Positions 17,545-29,050 of a stretch of 64,000 nucleotides of DNA are shown one piece after another. The notes beneath the pieces were generated by a model, which saw nothing but the letters and a program-made list of their open reading frames with translations, did not search any database and was not told the DNA's origin. The translations under genes and the position numbers were made by a program. Source of the DNA: Streptomyces changanensis (GTDB lineage: Bacteria; Actinomycetota; Actinomycetes; Streptomycetales; Streptomycetaceae); contig NZ_CP102332.1 of assembly GCF_024600715.1 (NCBI RefSeq), positions 1,240,001 to 1,304,000 of the forward strand, read 5' to 3'. Position 1 is the first letter of the stretch; the number at the start of each line of letters is the position of its first letter.

Positions 17545-18082
17545 TGCCGCTGATCTTGACCAGCGCGCAGAGGGTGGAGCGGGAGACCTTCCAGATGCCG
17601 TCCTGGTAGACGGCGGTGCCCTTGGAGTCGGTGAGGGCGGGACTCGTGCCCACGACGAGGTCGTAGGTGACGTTCGCCTGGGTCGCCGACGCGAAGTCGA
17701 CCTCCTTGACCTTCGCGGCGGCCTTGGCGGCGTTCGCGTCCTTGCCGAAGGCGCTGAGGACGGGGCGCATCTGCTCACCGTTCTCCAGGAGCCGGACCTT
17801 CTCGTCGGTGGGGGTCTCGGGGTCGAAGAACGCCGTCCAGTTCTTCTCGACCTCCTTCCTGGCGGCCGCCTCGTCGGCGGGCGCGTCGGTGGCGCCCGTG
17901 GGCGACCCGGTGGGGTCGGGCGCGGTGGTCTGGATCGCCGGGGACTGCGCCGCGTCGCTGGCGTCCTCGCTCCCGCCGCACGCCGTGGCCAGGGGGACGA
18001 GCGTGAGGACGGCGGCGGCCGCCAGCGCTGTGGAGCGGGCGCGGAGCCCGCCGGGGGTCGCGTGGACCATCTGGGTCACCAC
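17522..18082 (-). CDS. Mtb12-like low-molecular-weight lipoprotein
   Basis: 186 residues: lipoprotein signal with lipobox LATAC (Cys35), a Ser/Thr/Asp/Ala-rich linker, then a small domain from about residue 80 (WTAFFDPETPTDEKVRLLEN ... YQDGIWKVSRSTLCALVKI) that resembles the C-terminal domain of mycobacterial MTB12/CFP-2-like antigens. Exported and lipid-anchored; no known catalytic role. The GTG at 18082 has AAGGA about 9 nt upstream; GTG 18079 and ATG 18070 are alternatives. It is first in an operon with the Liv-type binding protein, so it may be an accessory of that transporter (inference). Confidence 0.68.
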   Translation of the reverse strand: MVTQMVHATPGGLRARSTALAAAAVLTLVPLATACGGSEDASDAAQSPAIQTTAPDPTGSPTGATDAPADEAAARKEVEKNWTAFFDPETPTDEKVRLLENGEQMRPVLSAFGKDANAAKAAAKVKEVDFASATQANVTYDLVVGTSPALTDSKGTAVYQDGIWKVSRSTLCALVKISGNAAVPGC

Positions 18083-18172
18083 CGGGGTCTGTTCCTTCGC
18101 GGAAAAGGGCGTTCACCGCATAGTGCAAGGAATCACCATGTGTCGCCATCGGAGTGGAGCGAAGGGGTGCGG

Positions 18173-18664
18173 ATGCCGCGACTGCCGGAGTGGCGACCGC
18201 TGCGGTGGGGCGGTCCCGCCGCGCTCGCCGCGGGCGCCGTGCTGTGCGTGCTGGGCTGGTACGGCGTGTCGGGCGAGCGGTCCGCGGAGCGGCAGCTCCC
18301 CTACCTGGCGTCCGGCACGGTCCCCGGGGCGGCGCTCCTCGTGGTCGGCGCGGTGTGGATCGCCGCGGCGGCCCGTACCCCGGCCGCCCCTGGCCCCGCC
18401 GCCCGGGAACCGGACGCCGGGGGCGGGGAGGGCGGCGGTGCCGTCCGCCCGTCGTCCGACGCGCCCCCCGTGCGGGTCCCGCGCGGCACGCTGGCCCACC
18501 GTCCGGACTGCCCGTTGGTGGCGGGCAGGCCCGAGGCGGTCCCCGTGGGGGGCGCCCGGCTGCGGCCCTGCCCGGTGTGCGAACCGGACCCGCGGGACGG
18601 CGACCGGCCGCCCGGCGACGCGTCGGCGGGCGGGGCGGCGGCCCCCGGGGCCGGGTCGCCGTGA
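18173..18664 (+). CDS. Small two-TM protein with Cys-rich C-terminal motif
   Basis: 163 residues. Two hydrophobic helices (about residues 14-31 and 46-65) are followed by a Pro/Gly/Ala-rich linker and a short motif LAHRPDCPLVAGRP ... LRPCPVCEP. The His-Cys plus CPVC arrangement could bind a metal ion. The gene starts the transporter operon: its TGA overlaps the GTG of the fused permease gene by 4 bp (GTGA). ATG 18173 has GAAGGGG about 7 nt upstream. Function unknown; a structural or regulatory accessory of the transporter is inferred from coupling. Confidence 0.65.
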   Translation: MPRLPEWRPLRWGGPAALAAGAVLCVLGWYGVSGERSAERQLPYLASGTVPGAALLVVGAVWIAAAARTPAAPGPAAREPDAGGGEGGGAVRPSSDAPPVRVPRGTLAHRPDCPLVAGRPEAVPVGGARLRPCPVCEPDPRDGDRPPGDASAGGAAAPGAGSP

Positions 18665-21491
18665 ACACGTTGACGTACGAGCTCCTCCTCGCCGGGCTGG
18701 CGGTCGGCGGCGCGGCGGCCCTCTCGGGCGTGGGGCTGGTCGTCACGCACCGCGCGACCGGCGTGCTGAACCTCGCCCACGGGGCGGTCGCGATGGTCTG
18801 CGCCTACGTGCTGCGCCAGTTGACGGTCGAGTGGGGATGGCCGCTCGGCCCGGCCGCCTGCCTCACCCTGCTCGTCGTCGCGCCCGGCATCGGGCTGCTG
18901 CTCGACCGGGCGGTGTTCCGTCCGGTGGCGTCGGGGGGCGGTGAGGACCCGGCACGCGCGCTGGTGGCGTCGATCGGCGTGTTCGTCCTCCTCGTGGGCG
19001 GCGCCGCGCTCGTGTGGGGCGGTGGCGCGCGGGCGGACGTACCGGTGCTGCTGGGTGACGTCCCGTGGGCGTGGCCCGCGGTGGCCGTGGCGGTGGCGTG
19101 CGCGGTGGGCGCGGCGACCCGCTGGACGCGGCCGGGGCGGGAGTTGCGGGCGGTGGTGGACGACCGGGAGCTGGCGTCGCTGGGTGGGATCGCCGCCGAC
19201 CGGGTGGCGGCGGCGGGCTGGGCGTTCGGCTCGTTCACGGCGGGCCTCACGGGGGTGCTGCTCGCTCCGTACGTGCGGCTCGACCCGTACGGGCTGCCGC
19301 TGCTCGTGCTGGAGGTCGTCGCGGTCGCCGTCGCGGCCCGCATGCGCAGCCTGCCGGTGGCCGTGGCGGTGGCCCTCGCGGTGGGCGTGGCGCAGGCGCA
19401 GCTGACGCGGCTGCACCCGGAAGGCTGGGCGGGGCCGTTGGTGGGGGCGGTGGCCGCGAACCTGTTCGCGGTGGCGCTGCTGGTCGCGGCGCTGGTGGTG
19501 CCCGCGGTGGGCCCGGACGGATCGGACGCGCCGGGACGCGGACCGAGGGGCTACGGCCCGGTCGGGTACGGAGGGGCGGGACGCGGACCGACCGGGTACG
19601 GGCCGCGCGGGCACGGGCCGGTGGGGTACGGCCCCGGGCCGCGCGGTGCGGCGGGCACACGGGTGCCGCCCGCGGTGTGGCCGGTCGTGGCGGTGCTGTT
19701 CCTGCTGCCGCTCGGCCTCGCCGGGCCGGACCTGCGGACGGCGGTCCAGGTGCCGGCCCTCGCGGTCGCCTTGCTGTCGCTGGTCGTGGTGACGGGCCGG
19801 GCCGGGCAGATCTCCCTCGGGCAGGCGGCGTACGCGGGCCTCGGCGCGCTCTTCACGGCCTGGCTGGCGGCGGGCCGGCTGCCCGGCCTGCCCCGCCTGC
19901 CCGAAGCGGCCGCGCTGGCCGTGGCGGTGCTGCTGGTCGCCCCGCTGGGGCTGCTGGTCGGCCGGCCCGCGATCCGGCGGCGCGGGCCCGCCCTCGCCCT
20001 CGTGACGCTGGCGGTGGGCGTCGTGGTGAGCCGGTTCGTCCTGGCGCAGCCGTACGCGACGGCGGGCCTGGTCGTCGAGCGCCCGGCCGGTTTCCTGACG
20101 GACCGCCGCTTCTACGTCCTGGAGCTGCTCGTCCTGGCGGGGGCGCTGGCCGCCGTCGGGGCGCTGCGCCGGGGCCGTACGGGACGGGCCCTGGCGGCGC
20201 TGCGCGACCACGAACCGGGCGCGGCCGCGGCGGGCGTACCGGTGCCCGGGCTCAAGCTGCTCGCGTTCGTGGCGGGCGCGGCGCTGGCGGCGCTGGGCGG
20301 GGGGTTGCTCGGCATGGGGGCGCGCGCCTTCGACGCGGCGGCGTTCGACCCGGTGCGGGCGCTGCTGTGGTTCGCCGTCGTGATGGTGCTGGGCGCCGAC
20401 AGCCTGCTGGCGCCCCTGGTGGGCGCGGCGCTGCTGGTGGGCCTGGACGCGGGCGCGCGGGGTGGCGCGGCGGCCGCCCTCGTCGGCCTGCTGGCCGCCT
20501 TCGCGGGGCGGGTACCGCCACTGGCGTCCCTGCTGCCGGTCCGCGCCCGCAGGCCGGCACGGGCCCCGGCCGGCCGGAGCGCGACAGACGGCCCGGCCCC
20601 GGCCCCGGCACCCGGCCCGACCCCCACGGCCACCCCGGGCCGGGCCGACGGCGCGGGTCCGGAACACGGCTCGGCTCGTGTCCCGCAGCGCATTCCGGCC
20701 CCGTCGGACGCCCCGCCCCCGCCGGACGCCCGGGCCGGGACGGGCGGTCCTCCTCCGGCGCGCCGGCCGACCCCCGTCCGGGGCCGCGCCCCGTGGCGGC
20801 GCGTCCCTCCCCCCGGGCCGCCCGTGGCGGGCCCGTCCGGCACGGCGCCCCGGCTGCGCGCGCACGGGCTCACCGTGCGGTACGCCGGGGCGACGGCGCT
20901 CGACGGGGTCGACCTCGCGCCGGCCCCCGGCCGGGTCACGGCGCTCGTGGGTCCCAACGGCGCCGGGAAGAGCACCCTGTTCCACTGCCTCGCCGGGACC
21001 GTGCGGCCCGCCGCCGGGCGCGTCACACTCGACGGCACCGACATCACCCGCCGCCCCGCGCACGCCCGCACCCGTCTGGGGATCGCCCGGACGTTCCAGG
21101 AACCGGCCGTCTTCCCCACCCTGACCGTCGAGGAGAACGTCCTGCTCGGCGCCGAGCAGGGCCGGGTGCGCGACGCCCCGCACACCGCCGCCGAACAGGC
21201 GCTGCGGCTGCTGGACCTGGACGGTCCGGTCAGACACCGGCCCGCCGCCGGACTGCCGACGGGCACCCTGCGCCGGGTCGAGTTGGGCCGGGCGCTCGCG
21301 GGCCGGCCGCACACACTGCTGCTCGACGAGCCCACCGCGGGTCTGGACGACGCCGAGACCGCCACGCTCGCCCGTATCGTCGCGGCCCTCGCCGCCGACG
21401 GCACGGCCGTCCTCGTCGTCGCACACGACCCGGACCTGGTGGCCGGCATCGCGCACACCGTCCATGTGCTGGAGGCCGGGAGGATCGTGGC

Positions 21492-21495
<4 letters not shown>
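18661..21495 (+). CDS. Fused Liv-type transporter: permease-permease-ATPase (LivH-LivM-LivG)
   Basis: 944 residues joining three normally separate subunits. Residues 1-284: LivH-like permease (GVLNLAHGAVAMVCAYVLRQ). About 285-333: Gly/Tyr linker with repeated GYGPVGYG units. About 334-626: LivM-like permease (GRAGQISLGQAAYAGLGALF). About 627-733: Pro/Ala/Arg-rich linker. About 734-944: LivG-like ATPase with Walker A GPNGAGKST (about 763), ARTFQEPAVFPTLTVEENVL, Walker B LLLDEPTAGLD and H-loop VVAHD. The ABC signature is degenerate (LPTGTLRRVELGRAL). Start GTG at 18661 overlaps the upstream stop; the end overlaps the LivF-like start (GTGA). With the divergent binding lipoprotein it forms a full uptake system; substrate unproven. 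Confidence 0.9.
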
Positions 21496-23073
<1,578 letters not shown>

Positions 23074-23336
23074 CTAGGCGCCCCGTCCCGCCCCGGCCGC
23101 GTGCCGCACGGCGTGCTCCGCCGCCGCGCCGCACGGCCACCCGGTCGGCCCACCGGCCGGTCCACCCGGTCGGCGGACACGCGGCGAAGGACGCGCCGCC
23201 GCCGTCGAAACGGCCGCGCCCGCCGATTCGGTCGCCGCGCGCGCGTGACCCCGGCCGTGACTCACCCGTTGAACCCGTCATGGATGTGCCGGGACCCACC
23301 CGGCACCACAGTACGAACGAGTCCGAGGAGCCCCCC

Positions 23337-24131
23337 GTGCCGCGCATGCTCGACGTCAGCGAGGACGTACGCGCCGAGATCGGTGACGAAGAAGCCGACC
23401 GGCTGCTCGCCGGCGAGAACGCCCCGGGCAGCTACGACTGCACCTCCTGCCGCACCCCGGGCGATTCCGAGCAGGAGCACACCAGCACCGTGCTGTTCGT
23501 CGGTGAGGAGACCGCGGTCCTCGCCTTCGCCCACGCCACCTGCATCCCCTCCCAGGTCGTCCGGGTCGCCGAGGAGCAGCTCCAGGGGGCGGTCCGGTCG
23601 ATCACCGCCGACGAGCGGCCCGCCCCGGTGCCGGCGCAGCTGCCGGGTGGCGCCCGGCAGGCCGTGCTCGGTGTGACGAGCGGCCTGGTCCTGATCGACG
23701 GCGACCTGCACCCGGCGCTCGTCGTGGAGCCGACGCAGCCCATCGCCCGCCCCGGCTCCGCCGGCACGACGGACGAGTTCCTGCCGCTCCTCATCGAGCA
23801 GGGCTTCCACCCGGTGGCCGACCTGCACCGGAAGCCCTCCGTCCTCGGCGGCTGGTCCGTGCTGCTCGCCATGGGCCAGCTGCACGCCATCCTCCAGCCC
23901 GGCACGGGCGGCGGCCAGCAGGTCGCCTGGTGGCAGGCGCACCAGGCGCTCCAGGTCACCGAGGGGTGGCGGGCCGCGGCGAACAAGTCGCACACGGTGC
24001 TGGTCTTCGCCGCCCCGGCGGGCTCCATCGGCCAGCAGCCCCGCGAGGACCTGCTGCGCGACGCGCTGGAGAAGGCCGCCGCCGACGGCCGCCTGGTCGC
24101 CGCCGCCATGCCGCTGGCCGGCACCTCCTGA
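23337..24131 (+). CDS. Conserved actinobacterial hypothetical protein
   Basis: 264 residues, soluble, no signal peptide. The N-terminal third contains YDCTSCRTPGD, a CxxC pair that might bind metal, and the rest is a regular alpha/beta pattern with LPGGARQAVLGVTSGLVLID and DEFLPLLIEQGFHPVADLHR. I do not recognise a functional family. The start GTG at 23337 has GAGGAG 6 nt upstream; the later ATG at 23346 is less well placed. It overlaps the next gene by one base (TGATG), so both are likely co-translated. The spacer 23066-23336 between divergent genes is Arg/Pro-codon-like GC-rich sequence with no gene. Confidence 0.7.
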   Translation: MPRMLDVSEDVRAEIGDEEADRLLAGENAPGSYDCTSCRTPGDSEQEHTSTVLFVGEETAVLAFAHATCIPSQVVRVAEEQLQGAVRSITADERPAPVPAQLPGGARQAVLGVTSGLVLIDGDLHPALVVEPTQPIARPGSAGTTDEFLPLLIEQGFHPVADLHRKPSVLGGWSVLLAMGQLHAILQPGTGGGQQVAWWQAHQALQVTEGWRAAANKSHTVLVFAAPAGSIGQQPREDLLRDALEKAAADGRLVAAAMPLAGTS

Positions 24132-24622
24132 TGGGCTCCCGGCGCCCCGCCATACGGCCCGCGATTTCGCCGCACGGGCCGCATCCGACGGACGGCGGGT
24201 TCGTTGGCACCTACGTGCAGCACTCATACGAGCCGTCCCGCCCGTCGTACCACCACATCCCCGCCATGCGCCCCGCGCAGGACGCGGAGTCGGGCTACTC
24301 GACCACGCCGATCTACGACGCGCTGTACTCCGAGTACCGCCGGTCGTTCCGGGCGCTCCCCGGTGACCGCAGCGGGGAGGAGGACCTCGGGTTCAAGGGG
24401 TTCGGCGCGCTCGCCGCGGCGCAGTCGGCCGCCGCGCAGTCGGCCGCGTCGCACGGCTCGGGTTCCCCCGGCGCGGGGCAGGTCACCGGGGCCCACTCCG
24501 CCGGTGCGCAGGGCTACGGCCAGGGCCACCAGGCGCCGTCGTACGGCGGGTACGCGGCCCCTCGCCCCTACGGGGGCCCCGCGCAGGCGGCACTGCCGCC
24601 GGCGCCCCGCAGAGGGCTGTGA
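24131..24622 (+). CDS. Conserved Streptomyces hypothetical, Ser/Ala/Gly/Tyr-rich
   Basis: 163 residues, no catalytic motif recognised. A conserved-looking core at about residues 30-95 contains PSYHHIPAMRP, TPIYDALYSEYRRSFRALPG and EEDLGFKGFG; the C-terminal half is low-complexity (AAAQSAAAQSAA, then GYGQGHQAPSYGGY). It looks like a short structured motif with a disordered tail. It is coupled to the preceding gene through TGATG, so the ATG at 24131 is favoured, and shares a strong terminator with der on the other side. Function unknown. Confidence 0.62.
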   Translation: MGSRRPAIRPAISPHGPHPTDGGFVGTYVQHSYEPSRPSYHHIPAMRPAQDAESGYSTTPIYDALYSEYRRSFRALPGDRSGEEDLGFKGFGALAAAQSAAAQSAASHGSGSPGAGQVTGAHSAGAQGYGQGHQAPSYGGYAAPRPYGGPAQAALPPAPRRGL

Positions 24623-24674
24623 GACGGCGGCGGGGCCGGGGTGACGTGATCGTCACCCCGGCCCCGCCGCCGTC
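24623..24674. terminator. Bidirectional terminator, perfect 24-bp stem
   Basis: Arms 24623-24646 and 24651-24674 are perfectly complementary over 24 bp with the 4-nt loop TGAT. It separates the plus-strand hypothetical gene from the convergent der gene (12 bp before its stop). Confidence 0.9.
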
Positions 24675-24686
24675 ATCGCGCCCGCG

Positions 24687-26135
24687 TCACTTCTTCCGGC
24701 CGCGCTTCTCGCGCACCCGCACCGACATGTGGATCGGGGTGCCCTCGAAGCCGAACTCCTCGCGCAGCCGCCGCTCCACGAACCGGCGGTAGCCGTGCTC
24801 CAGGAAGCCGGAGGCGAACAGCACGAACCGGGGCGGCTTGGTGCCCGCCTGCGTGCCGAAGAGGATGCGGGGCTGCTTGCCGCCGCGGATCGGGTGCGGG
24901 TGGGCAGCGACCAGCTCGCCGAGGAAGGCGTTCAGCCGCCCGGTCGGCACACGGGTCTCCCAGCCGGCGAGCGCGGTCTCGATCGCCGGGACCAGCTTCT
25001 CCATGTGGCGGCCGGTGAGGGCGGAGACGTTGACGCGCGGCGCCCAGGAGACCTGCTGCATCTCCGTCTCGATCTCGCGCTCCAGGTAGTAGCGGCGCTC
25101 CTCGTCGAGCTCGTCCCACTTGTTGTAGGCGATGACGAGCGCGCGGCCCGCCTCGACGGCCATGGTGATGATCCGCTGGTCCTGGACCGAGATGGACTCG
25201 GTGGTGTCGATGAGGACGACGGCCACCTCCGCCTTCTCGACGGCGGCGGCGGTGCGCAGCGAGGCGTAGTAGTCCGCGCCCTCCTGGAGGTGGACCTTCT
25301 TGCGGATGCCCGCCGTGTCGACGAACTTCCAGGTGGTGCCGCCCAGTTCGATCAGCTCGTCGACCGGGTCGCGGGTGGTGCCCGCGAGCTCGTTGACGAC
25401 GACGCGGTCCTCGCCGGCGACCTTGTTGAGGAGGGAGGACTTGCCGACGTTCGGGCGGCCGATGAGCGCGATGCGGCGCGGGCCGCCGACGGGCGTGCCG
25501 AAGGTCTGCTCCGGGGCCTCGGGCAGGGCCTTGAGCACCTCGTCGAGGAGGTCGCCGGTGCCGCGGCCGTGGAGGGCGGAGACCGGGTACGGCTCGCCCA
25601 GGCCCAGCGACCAGAGCATGGCGGCGTCGGCCTCGGCGGACGGGCCGTCGACCTTGTTCGCGGCGAGGACGACGGGCTTGCCGGCGCGGCGCAGCAGCCT
25701 GACGACGGCCTCGTCGGTGTCGGTGGCGCCGACGGTGGCGTCCACGACGAAGACGACCGCGTCGGCGGCCTCGATGGCGTACTCGGCCTGCGCGGCGACG
25801 GAGGCGTCGATGCCGAGGACGTCCTGCTCCCAACCGCCGGTGTCGACCACCTTGAAGCGGCGGCCGGCCCACTCCGCCTCGTACGTGACGCGGTCCCGGG
25901 TGACGCCGGGCTTGTCCTCGACGACGGCCTCACGGCGGCCGATGATGCGGTTCACGAGGGTCGACTTGCCGACGTTCGGCCGGCCGACGACGGCGAGGAC
26001 GGGCAGCGGTCCGTGCCCGGCCTCCTCGATCGCGCCCTCGACCTCCTCGATGTCGAAGCCCTCGTCGGCGGCGAGCTCCATGAACTCCGCGTACTCGGCG
26101 TCGCCAAGTGCCCCGTGGTCGTGCTGGTCGTTCAT
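24687..26135 (-). CDS. der: Ribosome biogenesis GTPase Der (EngA)
   Basis: 482-residue protein with two tandem GTPase domains and a C-terminal KH-like domain; it acts in 50S subunit maturation. Domain 1 (about 45-205): [17 protein letters not shown]. Domain 2 (about 220-390): [17 protein letters not shown]. The KH-like part ends in [18 protein letters not shown]. The N-terminal acidic extension of about 40 residues ([20 protein letters not shown]) is typical of actinobacterial Der. Start ATG at 26135. It is last in the cmk-plsC-der order, 61 bp after the acyltransferase gene, and is followed by the shared terminator. Confidence 0.97.
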   Translation of the reverse strand: MNDQHDHGALGDAEYAEFMELAADEGFDIEEVEGAIEEAGHGPLPVLAVVGRPNVGKSTLVNRIIGRREAVVEDKPGVTRDRVTYEAEWAGRRFKVVDTGGWEQDVLGIDASVAAQAEYAIEAADAVVFVVDATVGATDTDEAVVRLLRRAGKPVVLAANKVDGPSAEADAAMLWSLGLGEPYPVSALHGRGTGDLLDEVLKALPEAPEQTFGTPVGGPRRIALIGRPNVGKSSLLNKVAGEDRVVVNELAGTTRDPVDELIELGGTTWKFVDTAGIRKKVHLQEGADYYASLRTAAAVEKAEVAVVLIDTTESISVQDQRIITMAVEAGRALVIAYNKWDELDEERRYYLEREIETEMQQVSWAPRVNVSALTGRHMEKLVPAIETALAGWETRVPTGRLNAFLGELVAAHPHPIRGGKQPRILFGTQAGTKPPRFVLFASGFLEHGYRRFVERRLREEFGFEGTPIHMSVRVREKRGRKK

Positions 26136-26196
26136 GAAGTCCGTTCCTCGTGCGTTCGTGGTGGTCGGTGAGGGGAGGCGGTGGGCCTCCGGCTCA

Positions 26197-26853
26197 CTAC
26201 TCGAGTGTCGCTCGGCGCCCGGTGAGGCGCCTGGCGTTTTCCAGGTGGGCGGTGAGCCGCTCCTGGATGCGTACGGTGGCCTCGTCCAGGGCCCGGCGGG
26301 TGCGGCGTCCGCTGCCGTCGCCGGCCTCGAAGGGGTCGCCGAAGACGACGTCGACGCGGCCGCGCAGCGGGGGCAGCCCCTTCACCAACCGTCCCCGCCG
26401 CTCGCTGCTTCCCAGGACGGCGACCGGGACGATCGGCGCTCCGGAGCGTACGGCGAAGTAGGCGAGGCCGGCGCGCAGCGAGGCGAAGTCCCCCTCGCCG
26501 CGGGTGCCCTCCGGGAAGATGCCGAGGACGCCGCCGGCGGCCAGGACGTCCAGGGCGCCGGTGATGGCGGTGCGGTCGGCGGACGAGCGGTCCACCTTCA
26601 GCTGCCCGATGCGCTCCAGGAACGGGCCGAGCGGCCCGACGAACGCCTCCTGCTTGATCAGGAAGTGGACGGGCCGGGGGGCGGTGCCCATGAGCATGGG
26701 GCCGTCGAGGGCATGGGCGTGGTTGACGGCGAGGATGACGGGGCCCGCGGCCGGTACGCGCCAGGCGCCCAGTACGCGGGGGTTCCACAGCCCGTACATC
26801 AGGCCGATGCCGATGCCCCGCCCGACGGCGGCGCCCTTGGCCGACGGGGTCAC
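26197..26853 (-). CDS. 1-acyl-sn-glycerol-3-phosphate acyltransferase family (PlsC-like)
   Basis: 218-residue membrane-associated acyltransferase of phospholipid synthesis. Seen: the NHx4D catalytic box as [11 protein letters not shown], the [11 protein letters not shown] box that binds the glycerol phosphate, and the [10 protein letters not shown] segment. The position between cmk and der is the same as in many actinobacteria. Start GTG at 26853 overlaps the cmk stop (GTGA), so it is translationally coupled to cmk. The acyl-acceptor specificity cannot be read from sequence. Confidence 0.9.
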   Translation of the reverse strand: MTPSAKGAAVGRGIGIGLMYGLWNPRVLGAWRVPAAGPVILAVNHAHALDGPMLMGTAPRPVHFLIKQEAFVGPLGPFLERIGQLKVDRSSADRTAITGALDVLAAGGVLGIFPEGTRGEGDFASLRAGLAYFAVRSGAPIVPVAVLGSSERRGRLVKGLPPLRGRVDVVFGDPFEAGDGSGRRTRRALDEATVRIQERLTAHLENARRLTGRRATLE

Positions 26854-27536
26854 TGGACGCCCGCCCTCCGCTCGTCCACGAGGGTGACGACGCACTCGAC
26901 GACCTGCTGGAGCGTCAGGTCCGTGGTGTCCACCTCGACGGCGTCGTCGGCCTTGGCGAGGGGAGAGGTCTTGCGGCTGGAGTCGGCGGCGTCCCGCCTG
27001 ACGAGCGCCTCCCGGGTGGCGGCGACGTCCGCGCCCTTCAGCTCGCCGGCCCGGCGGGCCGCGCGGGCCTCCGCGGACGCGGTGAGGAAGATCTTCAGAT
27101 CGGCGTCGGGGAGGACGGTGGTGCCGATGTCGCGGCCCTCGACGACGATGCCGAGGGGGGCGGAGGCCGCGATGGACCGCTGGAGCTCGGTGATCCGGGA
27201 GCGCACCTCGGGGACGGCGCTGACGGCGCTGACGGCGGAGGTGACCTCCTGGGTGCGGATCGGGCCGGAGGCGTCCACGCCGTCGACGGTGATCGTCGGG
27301 TGCGACGGGTCCGTACCGGAGAGGATGACCGGCTTGCCGGAGGCGTCGGCCACGGCGGCGGCGTCGTCCACGTCGATCCCGTTGGAGAGCATCCACCAGG
27401 TGATCGCCCGGTACTGGGCGCCGGTGTCCAGGTAGCTGAGGCCGAGCTTGGCCGCGACGGCCTTCGAGGTGCTCGACTTGCCCGTGCCGGAGGGGCCGTC
27501 GATGGCGACGATCACGGATTCCACGGTGTCGGACAC
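26850..27536 (-). CDS. cmk: Cytidylate kinase
   Basis: 228 residues from the GTG at 27536; it phosphorylates (d)CMP to (d)CDP. Seen: P-loop IDGPSGTGKSSTSK, LSYLDTGAQYRAITW, GPIRTQEVTSAVSAVSAV, the GRDIGTTVLPDADLKIFLTA box and RRDAADSSRKTSPLAKA. The start is uncertain: GTG 27536 has AGGA very close, while GTG 27524 (sequence beginning with Glu-Ser-Val) lies 11 nt after AGGAAGG; an upstream in-frame ATG would add an unconserved extension. It begins the coupled cmk-plsC unit downstream of tyrA, from which it is separated by 214 bp with a hairpin. Confidence 0.94.
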   Translation of the reverse strand: MSDTVESVIVAIDGPSGTGKSSTSKAVAAKLGLSYLDTGAQYRAITWWMLSNGIDVDDAAAVADASGKPVILSGTDPSHPTITVDGVDASGPIRTQEVTSAVSAVSAVPEVRSRITELQRSIAASAPLGIVVEGRDIGTTVLPDADLKIFLTASAEARAARRAGELKGADVAATREALVRRDAADSSRKTSPLAKADDAVEVDTTDLTLQQVVECVVTLVDERRAGVQ

Positions 27537-27666
27537 CTTCCTGGGTGCGGGGAGCGGGGCCGGCCGGTTGCCGAGGGCCCGCCACAAGGTTACCGACTGT
27601 CCCCGCCACTCCTCGCACCCGCTGCCGGCCGCCCCCGCGGCGACCCGGCGGCGGCCTCGCGGCGCC

Positions 27667-27698
27667 CCGCCGCACGGCCCGCGCGAGCCGTGCGGCGG
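27667..27698 (-). terminator. Hairpin between tyrA and cmk
   Basis: A perfect 12-bp stem CCGCCGCACGGC / GCCGTGCGGCGG with an 8-nt loop lies about 53 nt beyond the tyrA stop. It may terminate tyrA or attenuate read-through into cmk. Confidence 0.6.
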
Positions 27699-27750
27699 TT
27701 GCGGCGGCCCGGGGACGCCGGGGCCGCCGCGGGTCCGTCCCCGTGCGGCG

Positions 27751-28836
27751 CTACTGGCGCAGGGCCCAGCCGCGCTCCCGCAGGGCCGCTGCGAGGGGCG
27801 GCGCGGCGGCCGGGGCGACCATCAGCTGCACCACGCCCGCCTGCTGCCCGGTGGCGTGCTCGATGCGGACGTCCTCGACGTTGACGCCGGCCTTGCCGGC
27901 GTCGGCGAAGATGCGGGCCAGCTCGCCGGGCTGGTCGCTGATGAGGACGGCCACCGTCTCGTACGCGGCCGGGGCCGTGCCGTGCTTGCCGGGGACGCGG
28001 CCGCGGCCGGTGTTGCCCCGGCGCAGGACGTCCTCGACGCCGGTGACGCCCTTGCGGCGCTCGTCGCCGTCCGGGGACTGCAGGGCGCGCAGCGCGCGGA
28101 CGGCCCCGTCCAGGTCGGCGGCGAGCGCCGCGAGGACGTCGGCGACGGGGCCGGGGTTCGCCGAGAGGATGTCGACCCACATGCGCGGGTCGGACCCCGC
28201 GATGCGGGTGACGTCACGGATGCCCTGCCCGCAGAGGCGCACGGCCGTCTCCTCGGCCTCCTCCAGGCGGGCGGCGACCATCGAGGAGACCAGCTGCGGC
28301 GTGTGCGACACCAGGGCGACGGCCCGGTCGTGGGCGTCGGCGTCCATCACGACGGGGACGGCCCGGCAGAGCGCGACCAGCTCCAGGGCGAGGTTGAGCA
28401 CCTCGGTGTCGGTGTCCCGGGTGGGGGTGAGGACCCAGGGGCGGCCCTCGAAGAGGTCGCCACTGCCGGCCAGCGGACCGGACTGCTCCTTGCCGGACAT
28501 CGGGTGCGTCCCGATGTAGGCGGACAGGTCGGCGCCGAGGGCCTCCAGCTCGCGCAGCGGGCCGCCCTTGACGCTGGCCACGTCGAGGTAGCCGCGGGCC
28601 GTGCCGGCGCGCATGGCGTCGGCGAGCGTGCCCGCCACGCGGGCCGGCGGCACGGCCACCACGGCGAGGTCGACGGGGCCCTCGGGCGGGGCGTCCGTAC
28701 CCGCGCCGCGGGCGGCCGCGGTACGGGCCCGGGACGGGTCGTGGTCGACGAGGTGGACGGTCACGCCCCGGTCGGTGAGGGCGAGGGCGACCGAGGTGCC
28801 GATCAGCCCGGTTCCGATGACGACTGCGGTTCTCAC
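27751..28836 (-). CDS. tyrA: Prephenate dehydrogenase with C-terminal ACT domain
   Basis: 361 residues. It oxidatively decarboxylates prephenate to 4-hydroxyphenylpyruvate in tyrosine synthesis. Seen: N-terminal Rossmann motif VVIGTGLIGTSVALAL, THPMSGKEQSGP with the catalytic His region, SHTPQLVSSMVAARL in the helical dimerisation domain, and an ACT-like regulatory domain at about 285-350 (VAVLISDQPGELARIFADAGKAGV) that could bind tyrosine. The GTG at 28836 starts the Rossmann strand and has AAGGA about 10 nt upstream; longer frames upstream are rich in Arg/Pro and rejected. It sits just before cmk, an order seen in other streptomycetes (recollection). Confidence 0.93.
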   Translation of the reverse strand: MRTAVVIGTGLIGTSVALALTDRGVTVHLVDHDPSRARTAAARGAGTDAPPEGPVDLAVVAVPPARVAGTLADAMRAGTARGYLDVASVKGGPLRELEALGADLSAYIGTHPMSGKEQSGPLAGSGDLFEGRPWVLTPTRDTDTEVLNLALELVALCRAVPVVMDADAHDRAVALVSHTPQLVSSMVAARLEEAEETAVRLCGQGIRDVTRIAGSDPRMWVDILSANPGPVADVLAALAADLDGAVRALRALQSPDGDERRKGVTGVEDVLRRGNTGRGRVPGKHGTAPAAYETVAVLISDQPGELARIFADAGKAGVNVEDVRIEHATGQQAGVVQLMVAPAAAPPLAAALRERGWALRQ

Positions 28837-29050
28837 TGGGCGGTGTCCTTGTGACGGAGGGTGACGGAGGGTGGCGGCGGGACGGAGGTGGGCGACGGCG
28901 GCGGGGGCAGGGCCGCCGGGGGTACGGCGGCGCCGGGTGGGGCCGCGCGGGTACGGCTGTGGGAGGGACGGTCGCGTGGACGGCTGCGCGTTCAGCCTAG
29001 TCAAGGTCGTCCGGTGCCGCCGGGCCCCGCCGAGGGGCGAGACTGTCCGC

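Noticed and set aside
18301..21465. 1,054-codon open frame antisense to the fused Liv gene
   Set aside because: Composition is Arg/Gly/Gln/His mirror sequence with no domain, while the other strand has clear permease and ATPase motifs.
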